Assembly (NCBI GenBank): GCA_934589675.1
Contig: CAKTOF010000011.1
Location: 1-64,000, forward strand
Reading direction: 5' to 3'
DNA: 64,000 nt
Source of the DNA: an uncultured Oscillospiraceae bacterium
GTDB lineage: Bacteria; Bacillota; Clostridia; Oscillospirales; Oscillospiraceae
In this document: positions 41,110 to 51,086 of the stretch, piece after piece
Layout of the letters: each line of letters opens with the position of its first letter
Numbering within the stretch: the first letter of the stretch is position 1
Position numbers and translations under genes: made by a program
Notes under the pieces: model-generated
The model's input: only the letters and a program-made list of their open reading frames with translations
Databases searched by the model: none
What the model was told of the DNA's origin: nothing

Positions 41110-41709
41110 TTATTCAAACAGCAGCTTTGCCGTCTCGGCTGCGAGCTGCTCGCGCAGCAGGCGCAGGATCATCTCGAACGAGCAGTTGTTTTCGATGTTC
41201 CCGTTTTTGACGTACAGGCCGCCGCGGATGTTGCGCGAGAGCTCCGAGAGCGTCAGGCAGGCCGTCTTTCCGGCCTTTTCAAGCGCCTCGTTTGCCGCGA
41301 CGACGACTTTTTTACCGTAGCGCGCGCGGTCGGGCGCGGAGAAGACGAGCTCCTCGCGGCCGGTCGTGCTGCCTTCGACGGCGAGCTTGACAAGCAGATC
41401 AAGCTGCTGCTGCTCCGGCAGCGCGCAGAGCTTGTCGAGCGCGCGGCCGAACGTCTGGTCAAGGAGCTGCTGCTTTTCGGCGAGCAGAGCCTTTTTCGCG
41501 GCGAGCGAGTCGGCGCTCGCCATGCGCGAAAGCTGCGTCTCGGCGGCTTTTTTGCCATTGGAGCACGTCGTGAAATACGCCTGCTGGGCCACGCGCTCAT
41601 AGCCCTCGGTGATGGATTTGACCTGCTCGTCCGTGCGCGCGCCGAGCGCGTCGATCTGCGAGCGCGTGTCGGACTCGATGCGGCCGATGATCTTTTCGAT
41701 TCCGTTCAT
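41110..41709 (-). CDS. atpE: V-type ATPase subunit E
   Basis: Peripheral-stalk subunit, 199 residues. It has a long N-terminal coiled-coil helix (1-95) and a C-terminal globular part with GGLYVKNGNIENNCSFEMIL, the conserved V-ATPase E signature region. It forms a heterodimer with subunit H/G. GGAGAG lies upstream of the ATG. Confidence 0.93.
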   Translation of the reverse strand: MNGIEKIIGRIESDTRSQIDALGARTDEQVKSITEGYERVAQQAYFTTCSNGKKAAETQLSRMASADSLAAKKALLAEKQQLLDQTFGRALDKLCALPEQQQLDLLVKLAVEGSTTGREELVFSAPDRARYGKKVVVAANEALEKAGKTACLTLSELSRNIRGGLYVKNGNIENNCSFEMILRLLREQLAAETAKLLFE

Positions 41710-41731
41710 AGAAGCTCTCCTCTATGGACGA

Positions 41732-42223
41732 TCACAGGCCGTTGATCATGAGGAAGCTGGCCAGCAGGGAAAGGATCGCGTAGAACTCGACCATGACGCA
41801 GAACAGGATGCCCTTCGACCAGTCGTCCGGCTTTTTGGCCAGAATGCCGATGGACGCGGCCGCGACGCGGCCCTGCGCGATGGCGCTGAGCAGCTCGCCG
41901 ATGGCGACGGGCAGGCACGCGAACAGGAACTGGCAGCCCTGCGCGACCGTCAGGTCGACGAGCGAGCCGGAGAGAATGCCGAGCTTGTTGGCCACGAGGA
42001 ACCACGCGACGAGGCCGTACAGACCCTGCGTGCCCGGAAGCACCTGCAGGATCATGGCCTTGCCGAACTTCGACGGGTCCTCAGAGACGACGCCGGCGGC
42101 CGCCTCGCCGGCGATGCCGGTGCCCTTGGCGGAGCCGACGCAGGCCAGGCCGACGGCAAGGCTCGCGCCGAGCAGCGCGATGGCGAAGCCGCCGAACGAC
42201 TGAAAGATGTTGACGAGATCCAT
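41732..42223 (-). CDS. atpK: V-type ATPase proteolipid subunit K, Na+ type
   Basis: Membrane rotor ring subunit, 163 residues, four transmembrane helices made of two fused hairpins. The ion site matches the Na+ site of E. hirae NtpK: Leu62, Thr65 and Gln66 in VLPGTQGLYG, Gln117 in IAQGRVAAA, and the carboxylate Glu146 in MVEFYAIL. All five ligands are kept, which predicts sodium rather than proton coupling. AAGGAGG lies before the ATG at 42223, one base after the subunit I stop. Confidence 0.95.
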   Translation of the reverse strand: MDLVNIFQSFGGFAIALLGASLAVGLACVGSAKGTGIAGEAAAGVVSEDPSKFGKAMILQVLPGTQGLYGLVAWFLVANKLGILSGSLVDLTVAQGCQFLFACLPVAIGELLSAIAQGRVAAASIGILAKKPDDWSKGILFCVMVEFYAILSLLASFLMINGL

Positions 42224-42224
42224 G

Positions 42225-44156
42225 TTAAGTTTCCTCCTTGACGATTTGCGTGTATTTTGTCTGATAGCGCAGCGGCTTGAAGGGGATGCCGCCGTCCTTG
42301 TAAAACTTGCCGAAGAACTCGAGGTACTGAAGGCGCGCCGCGTGGACGTACGTGCCGATGATGTTGATGGCCATGTTGAACACGTGGCCGACGATGAAGA
42401 TAATGAGGATCGCAATGATCTGCCCCGTCATGTTGCCGAGCATATTGAAGACGTTCGCGATGACACTGCCGGCGAGCATGAGCGCCATCAGGCGCGTGTA
42501 CGAGAGCACGTCGCCCAGCCAGCTCGTGATGTCATACAGACTCTTGAGGCCGCCGAAGAACTTGCCGATGAGCGTCGGCTTCTCGCGGCCCTGCGTGCAG
42601 ATGAGGCTCAGGACGCCGACGAGGAGCAGCCACCAGCCGCGGCCGAGCGCGCCGAGGGCGATGCCGGCGAACGTCAGCCACCACGGCACTACATCGCAGA
42701 TGGCGTCGACGGGCTGCCCGTCACGGAAGCACATATACATGTGCACCATCTGGCCGAAGATGAGGTGGACGCCGCCGCAGGCGAGCGAGGCGTACATGAA
42801 CCACATCGGATCCTGAAGCGGATCCTTCACGCCGAAGAACGGCAGGCTTGTCAGCGCGCCGCGCAGCCAGCCGAACACGCGGTAGTCCAGCGAGTCGCCG
42901 AAAAATCCGCCGAACAGGAAGCCGAAAATGCTCGTTGTGATGCCGCAGAGCACGAGCAGGCCGCACATATACTTTATGGTGCCCTGCTTTTTGATCTTCA
43001 GGTTGCCCAGAATGCCGAGCAGCAGCAGCACGAGGCCGTAGCCGAGGTCGGCGTACATGATGCCGAAAAAGACCGTGAAGAACGGCAGGATCAGCGGGTT
43101 GGGGTCAATGCCGTCATACGCCGGCAGGGAGTACATTTCCGTGACCATGTTGAGCGGCCGCGTGAGCGCGTTGCTGCGCAGCTGCACGGGAACCTCCGGC
43201 GCCTCGTCCGGCTGCGGGTCGCGCAGCTCCAGCGCGCAGTCATACGGCGCGAGGAGCGCTTCCAGCTCCGGGACTTTCCGCGCGAGCACCCAGCCCGTCA
43301 GGAAAAACACCTGCTCCGTCGTCAGAAACTTCTCGCGCGAGGCCTCTTTTGCGGCTTCGAGCGCGAGCCGGTCGCTGGCGCGGCGAAGCGCCGTGCGCTC
43401 TGCGGAAAATGCGACGATGCGCGCGCGGGCGTCGGCGAGCTCGTCGCTTAGGCGCGTGAGCTCCGCGTTAAGCGCCGCCTGCGCCTCGGCCGGCGAGCCG
43501 GTCAGGTCGCGGAACGTGACAAGCGAGAAGCCGAACGGCTTGAGCGCGTCGAGCGCGTCGTCCAGACACGAACGGTGGGAAAGAAGCGCGCAGTAGTGTA
43601 CGCTGCGGTCAGACGAAACCGTCTCAAGCTCTGCGTCGAGCTGCGAGAGCGCTTCCTGCGCGCGTTCAGGCGAAGCGGACGCCGGGAGCATGCCGTAGCG
43701 GACGGCAGTGGCGGCCGTTCCGTCTCGCTCGAGCGGGAAGCCGGAGGCGAGCCACGGCGTGAGGCTGTCCCGCTGCGACTGCGTGTGCGCGATGCGGCTT
43801 GTCAGGCCGGCGGCCGCCGCGTCGTTCGTGCGCAGGAGCGCTGCGGTCTTGAGCGCATGGGCGAGCGCGTCGTCGTCGAAGATCGTCTTTTCGTCGACGG
43901 CCTCGCCGGCGTCAAAAAGCGGCGTGCGCACGGGCGCATAGCGGTCCAAAATGGCCAGCGCGCCCTTGATGAGGTCGGCGTCTGCGTGAACGCGCTCGGA
44001 GTCGCTTTCGCCGGTGCGGGCAAACTCGAGATAGTCGAGCGCCTGCGCCTGCTCCGTGATCTCCAGACAGCCGAAGCGCTGCAGCTCCGCCAGCAGCGCC
44101 GGCCGGTCGGCCTCCATAGCCGCGAGCTGGAGATGCTTCATTTTTTCAATTGCCAT
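42225..44156 (-). CDS. atpI: V-type ATPase subunit I (a-type stator)
   Basis: 643 residues. The N-terminal cytosolic half (1-330) has coiled coils and contacts the peripheral stalks; the C-terminal half has about eight membrane segments forming the ion half-channels. The essential Arg lies in LSYTRLMALMLAGS (about 555-570). PFFTVFFGIMYADLGYGLVL, of which FGIMYADLGYG is the core, is a family hallmark. It starts 1 base after the subunit H stop. Confidence 0.95.
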   Translation of the reverse strand: MAIEKMKHLQLAAMEADRPALLAELQRFGCLEITEQAQALDYLEFARTGESDSERVHADADLIKGALAILDRYAPVRTPLFDAGEAVDEKTIFDDDALAHALKTAALLRTNDAAAAGLTSRIAHTQSQRDSLTPWLASGFPLERDGTAATAVRYGMLPASASPERAQEALSQLDAELETVSSDRSVHYCALLSHRSCLDDALDALKPFGFSLVTFRDLTGSPAEAQAALNAELTRLSDELADARARIVAFSAERTALRRASDRLALEAAKEASREKFLTTEQVFFLTGWVLARKVPELEALLAPYDCALELRDPQPDEAPEVPVQLRSNALTRPLNMVTEMYSLPAYDGIDPNPLILPFFTVFFGIMYADLGYGLVLLLLGILGNLKIKKQGTIKYMCGLLVLCGITTSIFGFLFGGFFGDSLDYRVFGWLRGALTSLPFFGVKDPLQDPMWFMYASLACGGVHLIFGQMVHMYMCFRDGQPVDAICDVVPWWLTFAGIALGALGRGWWLLLVGVLSLICTQGREKPTLIGKFFGGLKSLYDITSWLGDVLSYTRLMALMLAGSVIANVFNMLGNMTGQIIAILIIFIVGHVFNMAINIIGTYVHAARLQYLEFFGKFYKDGGIPFKPLRYQTKYTQIVKEET

Positions 44157-44157
44157 T

Positions 44158-44472
44158 TCAGCCGCTCACGACCTTTCCGATGATGAATTCGCAGGCTGCA
44201 TCCATGCGTGCCTGCGCACTGGCACGAAGGGCTGCGCAGGCCTCATCGCTCCGGGCCTTGGCCTCGCGCGAGGCCTCCTCGCCGCGCGCGACGGTCTGCT
44301 CCATGAGCGCCTGCATTTCTGCCTGCGCCTCGCCGCGCCGCTGCTCGACGAGCGCCTTGCCTACGCGCTCGGCTTCGGCGACGCGCTTTTTGGCCGCAGC
44401 GGTCGCTTCGGCCAGCTGTGCGCCCGTGGCCTGCTCTTTGTCAGAGACTTGCTTGAGTGCATCGAGAGACAT
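44158..44472 (-). CDS. atpH: V-type ATPase subunit H (G-type peripheral stalk)
   Basis: 104 residues, almost entirely one Ala/Glu/Arg/Lys helix with coiled-coil character and no membrane segment. It is the first gene of the operon, matching ntpF in E. hirae, whose product pairs with subunit E. The ATG at 44472 has AGGCGG eight bases upstream; a GTG three codons earlier lies inside that site. The identity rests on position and helix pattern. Confidence 0.8.
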   Translation of the reverse strand: MSLDALKQVSDKEQATGAQLAEATAAAKKRVAEAERVGKALVEQRRGEAQAEMQALMEQTVARGEEASREAKARSDEACAALRASAQARMDAACEFIIGKVVSG

Positions 44473-44733
44473 CCGTATCACCGCCTTTTATCTCAGGATA
44501 AACAAAAATTACTTTGCTTCACTCAATAGTATACCATACATGTTTTAAAATTGGTTAGGTTGAATTTAGATAAAAAAATGAAACGGATATTTGATAATTT
44601 TATCGCAAGCATAGAAAGTGTCGAAGAAAAACCGACGCGAATTATACAATATAACGAAAGTGTTACAAGCACCGATTTTTTTGTAAAAAAATCCAGCCGC
44701 CGGGAAATCTGGCGGCTGGATTTCTTTGGTTTT
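44473..44733. other. AT-rich intergenic island upstream of the V-ATPase operon
   Basis: No gene was found. About 44500-44690 is conspicuously AT-rich against a GC-rich chromosome. It contains TATACT on the minus strand (near 44529-44534) without a good -35 box, which is the likely V-ATPase transcription start. The leuA terminator occupies 44690-44722. Confidence 0.5.
44684..44722 (-). terminator. Terminator of leuA
   Basis: On the minus strand AATCCAGCCGCC / GGCGGCTGGATT with a 9-base loop, followed by TTTTT. Confidence 0.85.
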
Positions 44734-46437
44734 TTACAGATCTGCTTTGCCGTCCTTGGCGATGATGGCGCGGTTGATGGCGCACAGAATGGCGCGCAGC
44801 GAGGCGCGGTTGATGTTGTGGCTCTTGCCGACGCCGAAGGCGTCCTTCCCGTCGGGCGTTTTGAGGTGGATGTAGCACACGCCCTGCGCGTCCGAGCCGC
44901 GGGAGATGGCGTGCTCGGAGTAGTCGACAAAGTGGAACTTGCCGATGGGCAGGTCGGAGACGGCGTTGAAGAACGCGTCGATCGGGCCGTTGCCCTCGCC
45001 GTGCAGGACGATCTCGCCGCCCTTGTAGCCGAGCGCGCCGTCAAAGCCGACGCGGCTGTCCTCACCGTGCGCGGCCGACTCGGTGAAGGAGTGGCGCAGC
45101 AGCGTGTATGTCGCGTCGACGTCCAGATAGTTCTGCTCAAACAGCGCGAAGATCTGGCTCGGCAGCAGCTCCGTGCCGAGGCGGTCCGTCTCGGCCTGGA
45201 CGATGGCGCCGAACTCCGGGTGCATGGCCTTGGGCAGGTCGTAGCCGTAGTTCGTCGACATGACGAACGCCGCGCCGCCCTTGCCGGACTGGCTGTTGAT
45301 GCGGATGATGGGCTCGTACTCGCGGCCGACGTCGGCCGGGTCGATGGGCAGGTACGGCACCTCCCAGTACTCCGTGCCGGAGTCCTTCATGTACTGCACG
45401 CCCTTGTTGATGGCGTCCTGATGCGAGCCGGAGAACGCCGTGAACACGAGCTGGCCGGCATACGGCTGGCGCTCGTGGACGCGCATGTGCGTCGTGCGCT
45501 CGTAGATCTCCTTGACACGGTTGATGTTCGAAAAGTCAAGCTCCGGGTCGACGCCCTGCGTCCACATGTTGAGCGCGAGCGTGATCATGTCGACGTTGCC
45601 CGTGCGCTCGCCGTTGCCGAAGAGCGTCGCCTCGACGCGGTCGGCGCCCGCGAGCAGGCCGAGCTCGGCCGTCGCGACGCCCTCGCCGCGGTCGTTGTGC
45701 GGGTGCAGGCTGATGACGGCGCTCTCGCGCCCCGGCAGGTTCTTGCAGAAATATTCGATGATGTCGGCAAAGTAGTTCGGGGCCATATTCTCGACCGTGC
45801 TGGGCAGGTTGAGGATGACCTTGTTGTCCGGCGTCGCGCCGAGCGTGTCGAGCACGGCCTGACAGATTTCGACGGCGTAGTCCGGCTCCGTGCCCATGAA
45901 GCTCTCGGGCGAATACTCATAGCGGATGTTCATGCCGCCGTCGATGTAGGGCTGGCTGAGCTCGCGGATGAGCTGGGCCGCGTCCGTGGCGATCTTCGTG
46001 ATGCCGTCTTTTTCCATGTGGAAGACGACCTTGCGCTGGAGCGTGGACGTGGAGTTATAGAAGTGGAAAATGACGTTTTTGCAGCCCGCGATGGCCTCGA
46101 ACGTCTTTTCGATGAGGTGCGGCCGCGCCTGCACGAGCACCTGGATCCACACGTCGTCGGGGATGTGGCCGCCGTCGATGAGCTCGCGCAGCAGCTCATA
46201 CTCCGTCTCGGACGCGGACGGGAAGCCGACCTCGATCTCCTTGACGCCGATGTCGCACAGAAGATGGAACATCTCGACCTTCGCCTGCACGCTCATGGGG
46301 TTGATGAGCGCCTGGTTGCCGTCGCGCATGTCGACCGAGCACCAGACGGGCGCCCTTGTGATCTCCTTGTCTGGCCATGTGCGCTCAGGGAAGCGGATGT
46401 GCGGGCAGGGGATGTACTTTTCAAACTTCGGTTTCAT
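44734..46437 (-). CDS. leuA: 2-isopropylmalate synthase
   Basis: Condenses 2-ketoisovalerate with acetyl-CoA, the first committed step of leucine synthesis. At 567 residues it is of the longer LeuA type. The TIM-barrel catalytic domain has DMRDGNQAL near residue 36 (metal/keto acid binding), LHPHNDRGEGVA and GNGERTGNVD. The C-terminal part from about 430 is the LeuA regulatory domain that binds leucine. AGGAGG lies before the ATG. It is preceded by a leucine T-box and followed by a terminator, so it is monocistronic. Other leu genes are not in the window. Confidence 0.96.
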   Translation of the reverse strand: MKPKFEKYIPCPHIRFPERTWPDKEITRAPVWCSVDMRDGNQALINPMSVQAKVEMFHLLCDIGVKEIEVGFPSASETEYELLRELIDGGHIPDDVWIQVLVQARPHLIEKTFEAIAGCKNVIFHFYNSTSTLQRKVVFHMEKDGITKIATDAAQLIRELSQPYIDGGMNIRYEYSPESFMGTEPDYAVEICQAVLDTLGATPDNKVILNLPSTVENMAPNYFADIIEYFCKNLPGRESAVISLHPHNDRGEGVATAELGLLAGADRVEATLFGNGERTGNVDMITLALNMWTQGVDPELDFSNINRVKEIYERTTHMRVHERQPYAGQLVFTAFSGSHQDAINKGVQYMKDSGTEYWEVPYLPIDPADVGREYEPIIRINSQSGKGGAAFVMSTNYGYDLPKAMHPEFGAIVQAETDRLGTELLPSQIFALFEQNYLDVDATYTLLRHSFTESAAHGEDSRVGFDGALGYKGGEIVLHGEGNGPIDAFFNAVSDLPIGKFHFVDYSEHAISRGSDAQGVCYIHLKTPDGKDAFGVGKSHNINRASLRAILCAINRAIIAKDGKADL

Positions 46438-46471
46438 GGAAACTCCTCCTCAAGTAGCGTCGCCCCGGGGA

Positions 46472-46740
46472 CAAAAAGACGCCCCGGAACGCGATCGTGC
46501 GTTCCGGGGCGTTGAAACTCAATTTGCAACGCGGTACCACCCGGGTTCAGTCGGAAGATCCCGACCCTCAAGCCTCCAGCAAGGCTTTGGCCTGTAACGC
46601 TGCCGCTGCGTCCTGCCCTACTTATCGGGCAGGCAACTCCGGGGCCAGTGAGCATCGCGCGCCGCGCCGGCTTGCACCAACCGCCGGCTCTCTGAAGGAG
46701 CGCATTGCGCCGCTCGTTCCCTTCATCGTCTTTTTACTGT
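46472..46740 (-). promoter_or_regulatory. T-box leader of leuA, leucine-specific
   Basis: Read on the minus strand, stem I contains GGTTGGTGCAAGCC. A downstream specifier region reads ATGCTCACTGG, whose CTC (46650-46652) is a leucine codon. The T-box sequence GGGTGGTACCGCG lies at 46542-46530, and the competing terminator CGCCCCGGAACGC / GCGTTCCGGGGCG with a U-run at 46512-46472. Uncharged tRNA(Leu) should stabilise the antiterminator and switch leuA on. Confidence 0.92.
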
Positions 46741-46749
46741 GTTAAAGAG

Positions 46750-46778
46750 ATTCTAACAGACCGCGCTGCGCTTGTCAA
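46750..46778 (-). promoter_or_regulatory. Promoter of the leuA T-box transcript
   Basis: On the minus strand TTGACA, 17 bases, TAGAAT, just before the T-box leader and within 10 bases of the upstream gene's stop. Confidence 0.85.
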
Positions 46779-46786
46779 GCGGTTTT

Positions 46787-48397
46787 TCAGAGCGAAGCGA
46801 GGTGCTTTCCAAGCTCGCGGCCGAGCGTCATGCTCGTGCCGATGAAGTTGCCGCCGCAGGGCGTGTAGTAGTAGATGCCGTAGCGCCCGCCGAGGCAGTC
46901 GCCCGCGGCGTAGAGGCCGGTGATCTCAAGGAAATCCTCGTTTACGACGTTCATGTCGTTATTTGTGTAGAGCGCCGGGATGGGCTGGCTCGGGTGCGCC
47001 GCCTGATCTTTGTAGAGCGGCTTTTCGGCCACGGCGCCGTAGAACGGAGCCTCGTCGATCGGGATGAGCGTGTTTGCGTCCTTCTGGAAGTCATCGTCCG
47101 CGCCGGCGCGGCAGAGCGCGTTGTAGCGCTCGATGGAGGCAAGCCATGTTTTTTTCGCCTCGCCCTCGTAGCCGAGGTAGCCGGCCAGCTCATCGAGCGT
47201 ATCGGCGGCGTACATGCGATCCATCGCGCCGCGCCCCGTAAAGGCCATGTCGCGCACGCAGAAGCCCTCGGCGCCGTGCTTGGGAACCTCGTTCATGTCC
47301 TCGATGAACTGCTCTTTGTATTCCGGTACGCCGAAGTCCGGGTTGCCGTGCTGAAGGCCGTTTTGCTGCATCTGGAGCATGTATTTCCGGTCCGTGACGA
47401 CGGACAGATGGCCCGGCGGCTGAAGCATGACGGCGGACGACAGGCCATAGGGCACGGACTCGTTGCAGAAGCGCTCGCCGCGCGCATTGAGCAGCAAAAA
47501 TGACGAGTTTCCGAAGCAGCGCACGGGCAGGATGAGCGACGTTGACACATGCACGTCCGGCTCGACGAAGCCGCCGACGTCGCGCCCGAGGTCGACGCCG
47601 TTTCCGGGCAGACCCGTGGCCAGCACAACGGCGCGGCGGGCGTTAAAGCGGATGATCGCCCCGTCCTTGGTGCGCTTGCCATATGCGCCGACGACGCGGC
47701 CGTTTTCGGAAATGAGCCGCTGCGCGCGCACGCCGAAGCTCCACACCGCGCCGAGCTCCTGCGAGCGGCGGACGGCGAGCATTTCAAACTCCGGCAGGCG
47801 CGACGTGTTGCGCATCCGCTCGCCCGGCTCGGGCGGCAGCGGACGGGCGCGGATGCCGCCGCGGAATTGCAGCGTCCCGGCCCAGCTTTTGCAGCCGCCG
47901 ACCGTGACGGGATAGCTCGGCTTGCCGTAGGCCTCGTGGACGTTGCACTGGTCGTCGTCTAAGATCGTGCTGCCGGCCGGGACGAGCGAGATCATGTGGT
48001 CGAGCATCTCGCCGGAGTGCTTGACGTATTTGTTGATGAGCGTGCGGTTGGCCATGAAGCCGCTCTGCTGGCAGATTTCGTTCACGATCTCGTTGAGGTC
48101 ATAGGGGCCGAAGCCCTTATTGATGAGAAATTGCGAGTTGAACGTGCCGATCTGCTCGCCGACGTAGGTGAATTTGTCCTCCTGCTTCGCCTCGACGACG
48201 ATGACGCTCGCGCCGCCCTCCGCCGCGGCGAGCGCGCACTGCGTGCCGCCGTGGCCGCCGCCGATGATGACGACGTCCGCCGTCAGCTCCTCATCGAAGC
48301 GGTCAAATTCCGGCAGGACGGGCAGGGGCCTGCGATATTTTTCAAATGGATTTCCACGCGCCGGCTGCGGAGCCGGACGCGGCGCTTCGTTTGCCAT
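46787..48397 (-). CDS. Fumarate-reductase-like FAD flavoprotein
   Basis: 536 residues, FAD_binding_2 family. The dinucleotide motif DVVIIGGGHGGTQCAL is near residue 40, the mid-protein FAD contact VVLATGLPGNG around 255, and the C-terminal closure GLYAAGDCLGGRYGIYYYT near 500. There is no signal peptide, heme-binding domain or FMN-binding domain, so it is a soluble single-domain member. Relatives reduce activated double bonds (fumarate, urocanate, steroids); this substrate is unknown. The ATG at 48397 is chosen for AGGAGGAAC. It is monocistronic with its own promoter. Confidence 0.82.
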   Translation of the reverse strand: MANEAPRPAPQPARGNPFEKYRRPLPVLPEFDRFDEELTADVVIIGGGHGGTQCALAAAEGGASVIVVEAKQEDKFTYVGEQIGTFNSQFLINKGFGPYDLNEIVNEICQQSGFMANRTLINKYVKHSGEMLDHMISLVPAGSTILDDDQCNVHEAYGKPSYPVTVGGCKSWAGTLQFRGGIRARPLPPEPGERMRNTSRLPEFEMLAVRRSQELGAVWSFGVRAQRLISENGRVVGAYGKRTKDGAIIRFNARRAVVLATGLPGNGVDLGRDVGGFVEPDVHVSTSLILPVRCFGNSSFLLLNARGERFCNESVPYGLSSAVMLQPPGHLSVVTDRKYMLQMQQNGLQHGNPDFGVPEYKEQFIEDMNEVPKHGAEGFCVRDMAFTGRGAMDRMYAADTLDELAGYLGYEGEAKKTWLASIERYNALCRAGADDDFQKDANTLIPIDEAPFYGAVAEKPLYKDQAAHPSQPIPALYTNNDMNVVNEDFLEITGLYAAGDCLGGRYGIYYYTPCGGNFIGTSMTLGRELGKHLASL

Positions 48398-48430
48398 GGT
48401 GATGTTCCTCCTGATCACAATCTTTGCATT

Positions 48431-48460
48431 ATTATAATTTATGCACAAGACGTTGTCCAA
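48431..48460 (-). promoter_or_regulatory. Promoter of the flavoprotein gene
   Basis: On the minus strand TTGGAC, 18 bases, TATAAT. Confidence 0.6.
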
Positions 48461-48556
48461 CTGTTTTTGCAAATTAGTGCAATTTGCATGGAATGGGAGG
48501 GGCGTTTTTGTGGAAATGCGCTTATGAGGCGAGAAGATGGGAGGGCAGCGCAGTGA

Positions 48557-48587
48557 TAAAAAACCCGCCGCCCATCCGGGCGGCGGG
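48557..48587 (-). terminator. Terminator of the gdpP-ftsH operon
   Basis: On the minus strand CCCGCCGCCC / GGGCGGCGGG with a 4-base loop, followed by a T run. It lies 12 bases past the ftsH stop. Confidence 0.88.
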
Positions 48588-48599
48588 GAGTGCTGCGCA

Positions 48600-50528
<1,929 letters not shown>

Positions 50529-50543
50529 TGAAGCGTCTCCTTG

Positions 50544-51086
50544 TCAGGCGTAGATTTCGGGCTTGAGGACACCAACGTAGGGCAGGTTGCGGTAATGATC
50601 GTTGTAGTCCAGGCCGTAGCCCACGACAAATTCGTTCGGGACGGTAAAGCCCGTGTAGTCGGCCGTGATGTCCACGGTGCGGCGCTCGGGCTTGTCGAGC
50701 AGCGTGCAGATGCGAAGCGACGCGACGCCGCGGTGCTCCAGCAGGCGGCAGACGGCCTGAAGCGTGCGGCCCGTGTCGAGGATGTCCTCTAAAATGACGA
50801 CATGGCGGCCGTGGACGTCGATGGTCATGTCCTTGGAGATGTTGATGTTGCCGCTCGACTGCGTGCCGGAGCCGTAGGACGAGACAGCCATAAAGTCGAA
50901 CTCGCACGGGATGGGCACGGCGCGGACCATGTCGGCGTAGAAGATGACCACGCCGCGCAGAACGCCGAGGAAAATGGGGTTTTTGTCCGCGTAGTCGCGC
51001 GTGAGCTCTTTTCCGAGCTCGGCGATGCGGGCGCGGATCTGCTCTTCGGTGATGAGAACGCGTTCGATGTCGTCATGAATGCTCAT
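50544..51086 (-). CDS. hpt: Hypoxanthine phosphoribosyltransferase
   Basis: Salvages hypoxanthine and guanine to nucleotides using PRPP. 180 residues, standard. The PRPP-binding loop VVILEDILDTGRT is at 96-108 and the base-contact region VPNEFVVGYGLDY near the C-terminus. The start overlaps the end of tilS by 14 bases, the well-known tilS-hpt-ftsH arrangement. Confidence 0.97.
   Translation of the reverse strand: MSIHDDIERVLITEEQIRARIAELGKELTRDYADKNPIFLGVLRGVVIFYADMVRAVPIPCEFDFMAVSSYGSGTQSSGNINISKDMTIDVHGRHVVILEDILDTGRTLQAVCRLLEHRGVASLRICTLLDKPERRTVDITADYTGFTVPNEFVVGYGLDYNDHYRNLPYVGVLKPEIYA

Noticed and set aside
44551..46515. Plus-strand frame that starts in the AT-rich island and runs through leuA
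   Set aside because: The first 40 residues look protein-like, but there is no ribosome binding site and the rest is the antisense of leuA. No support as a gene.
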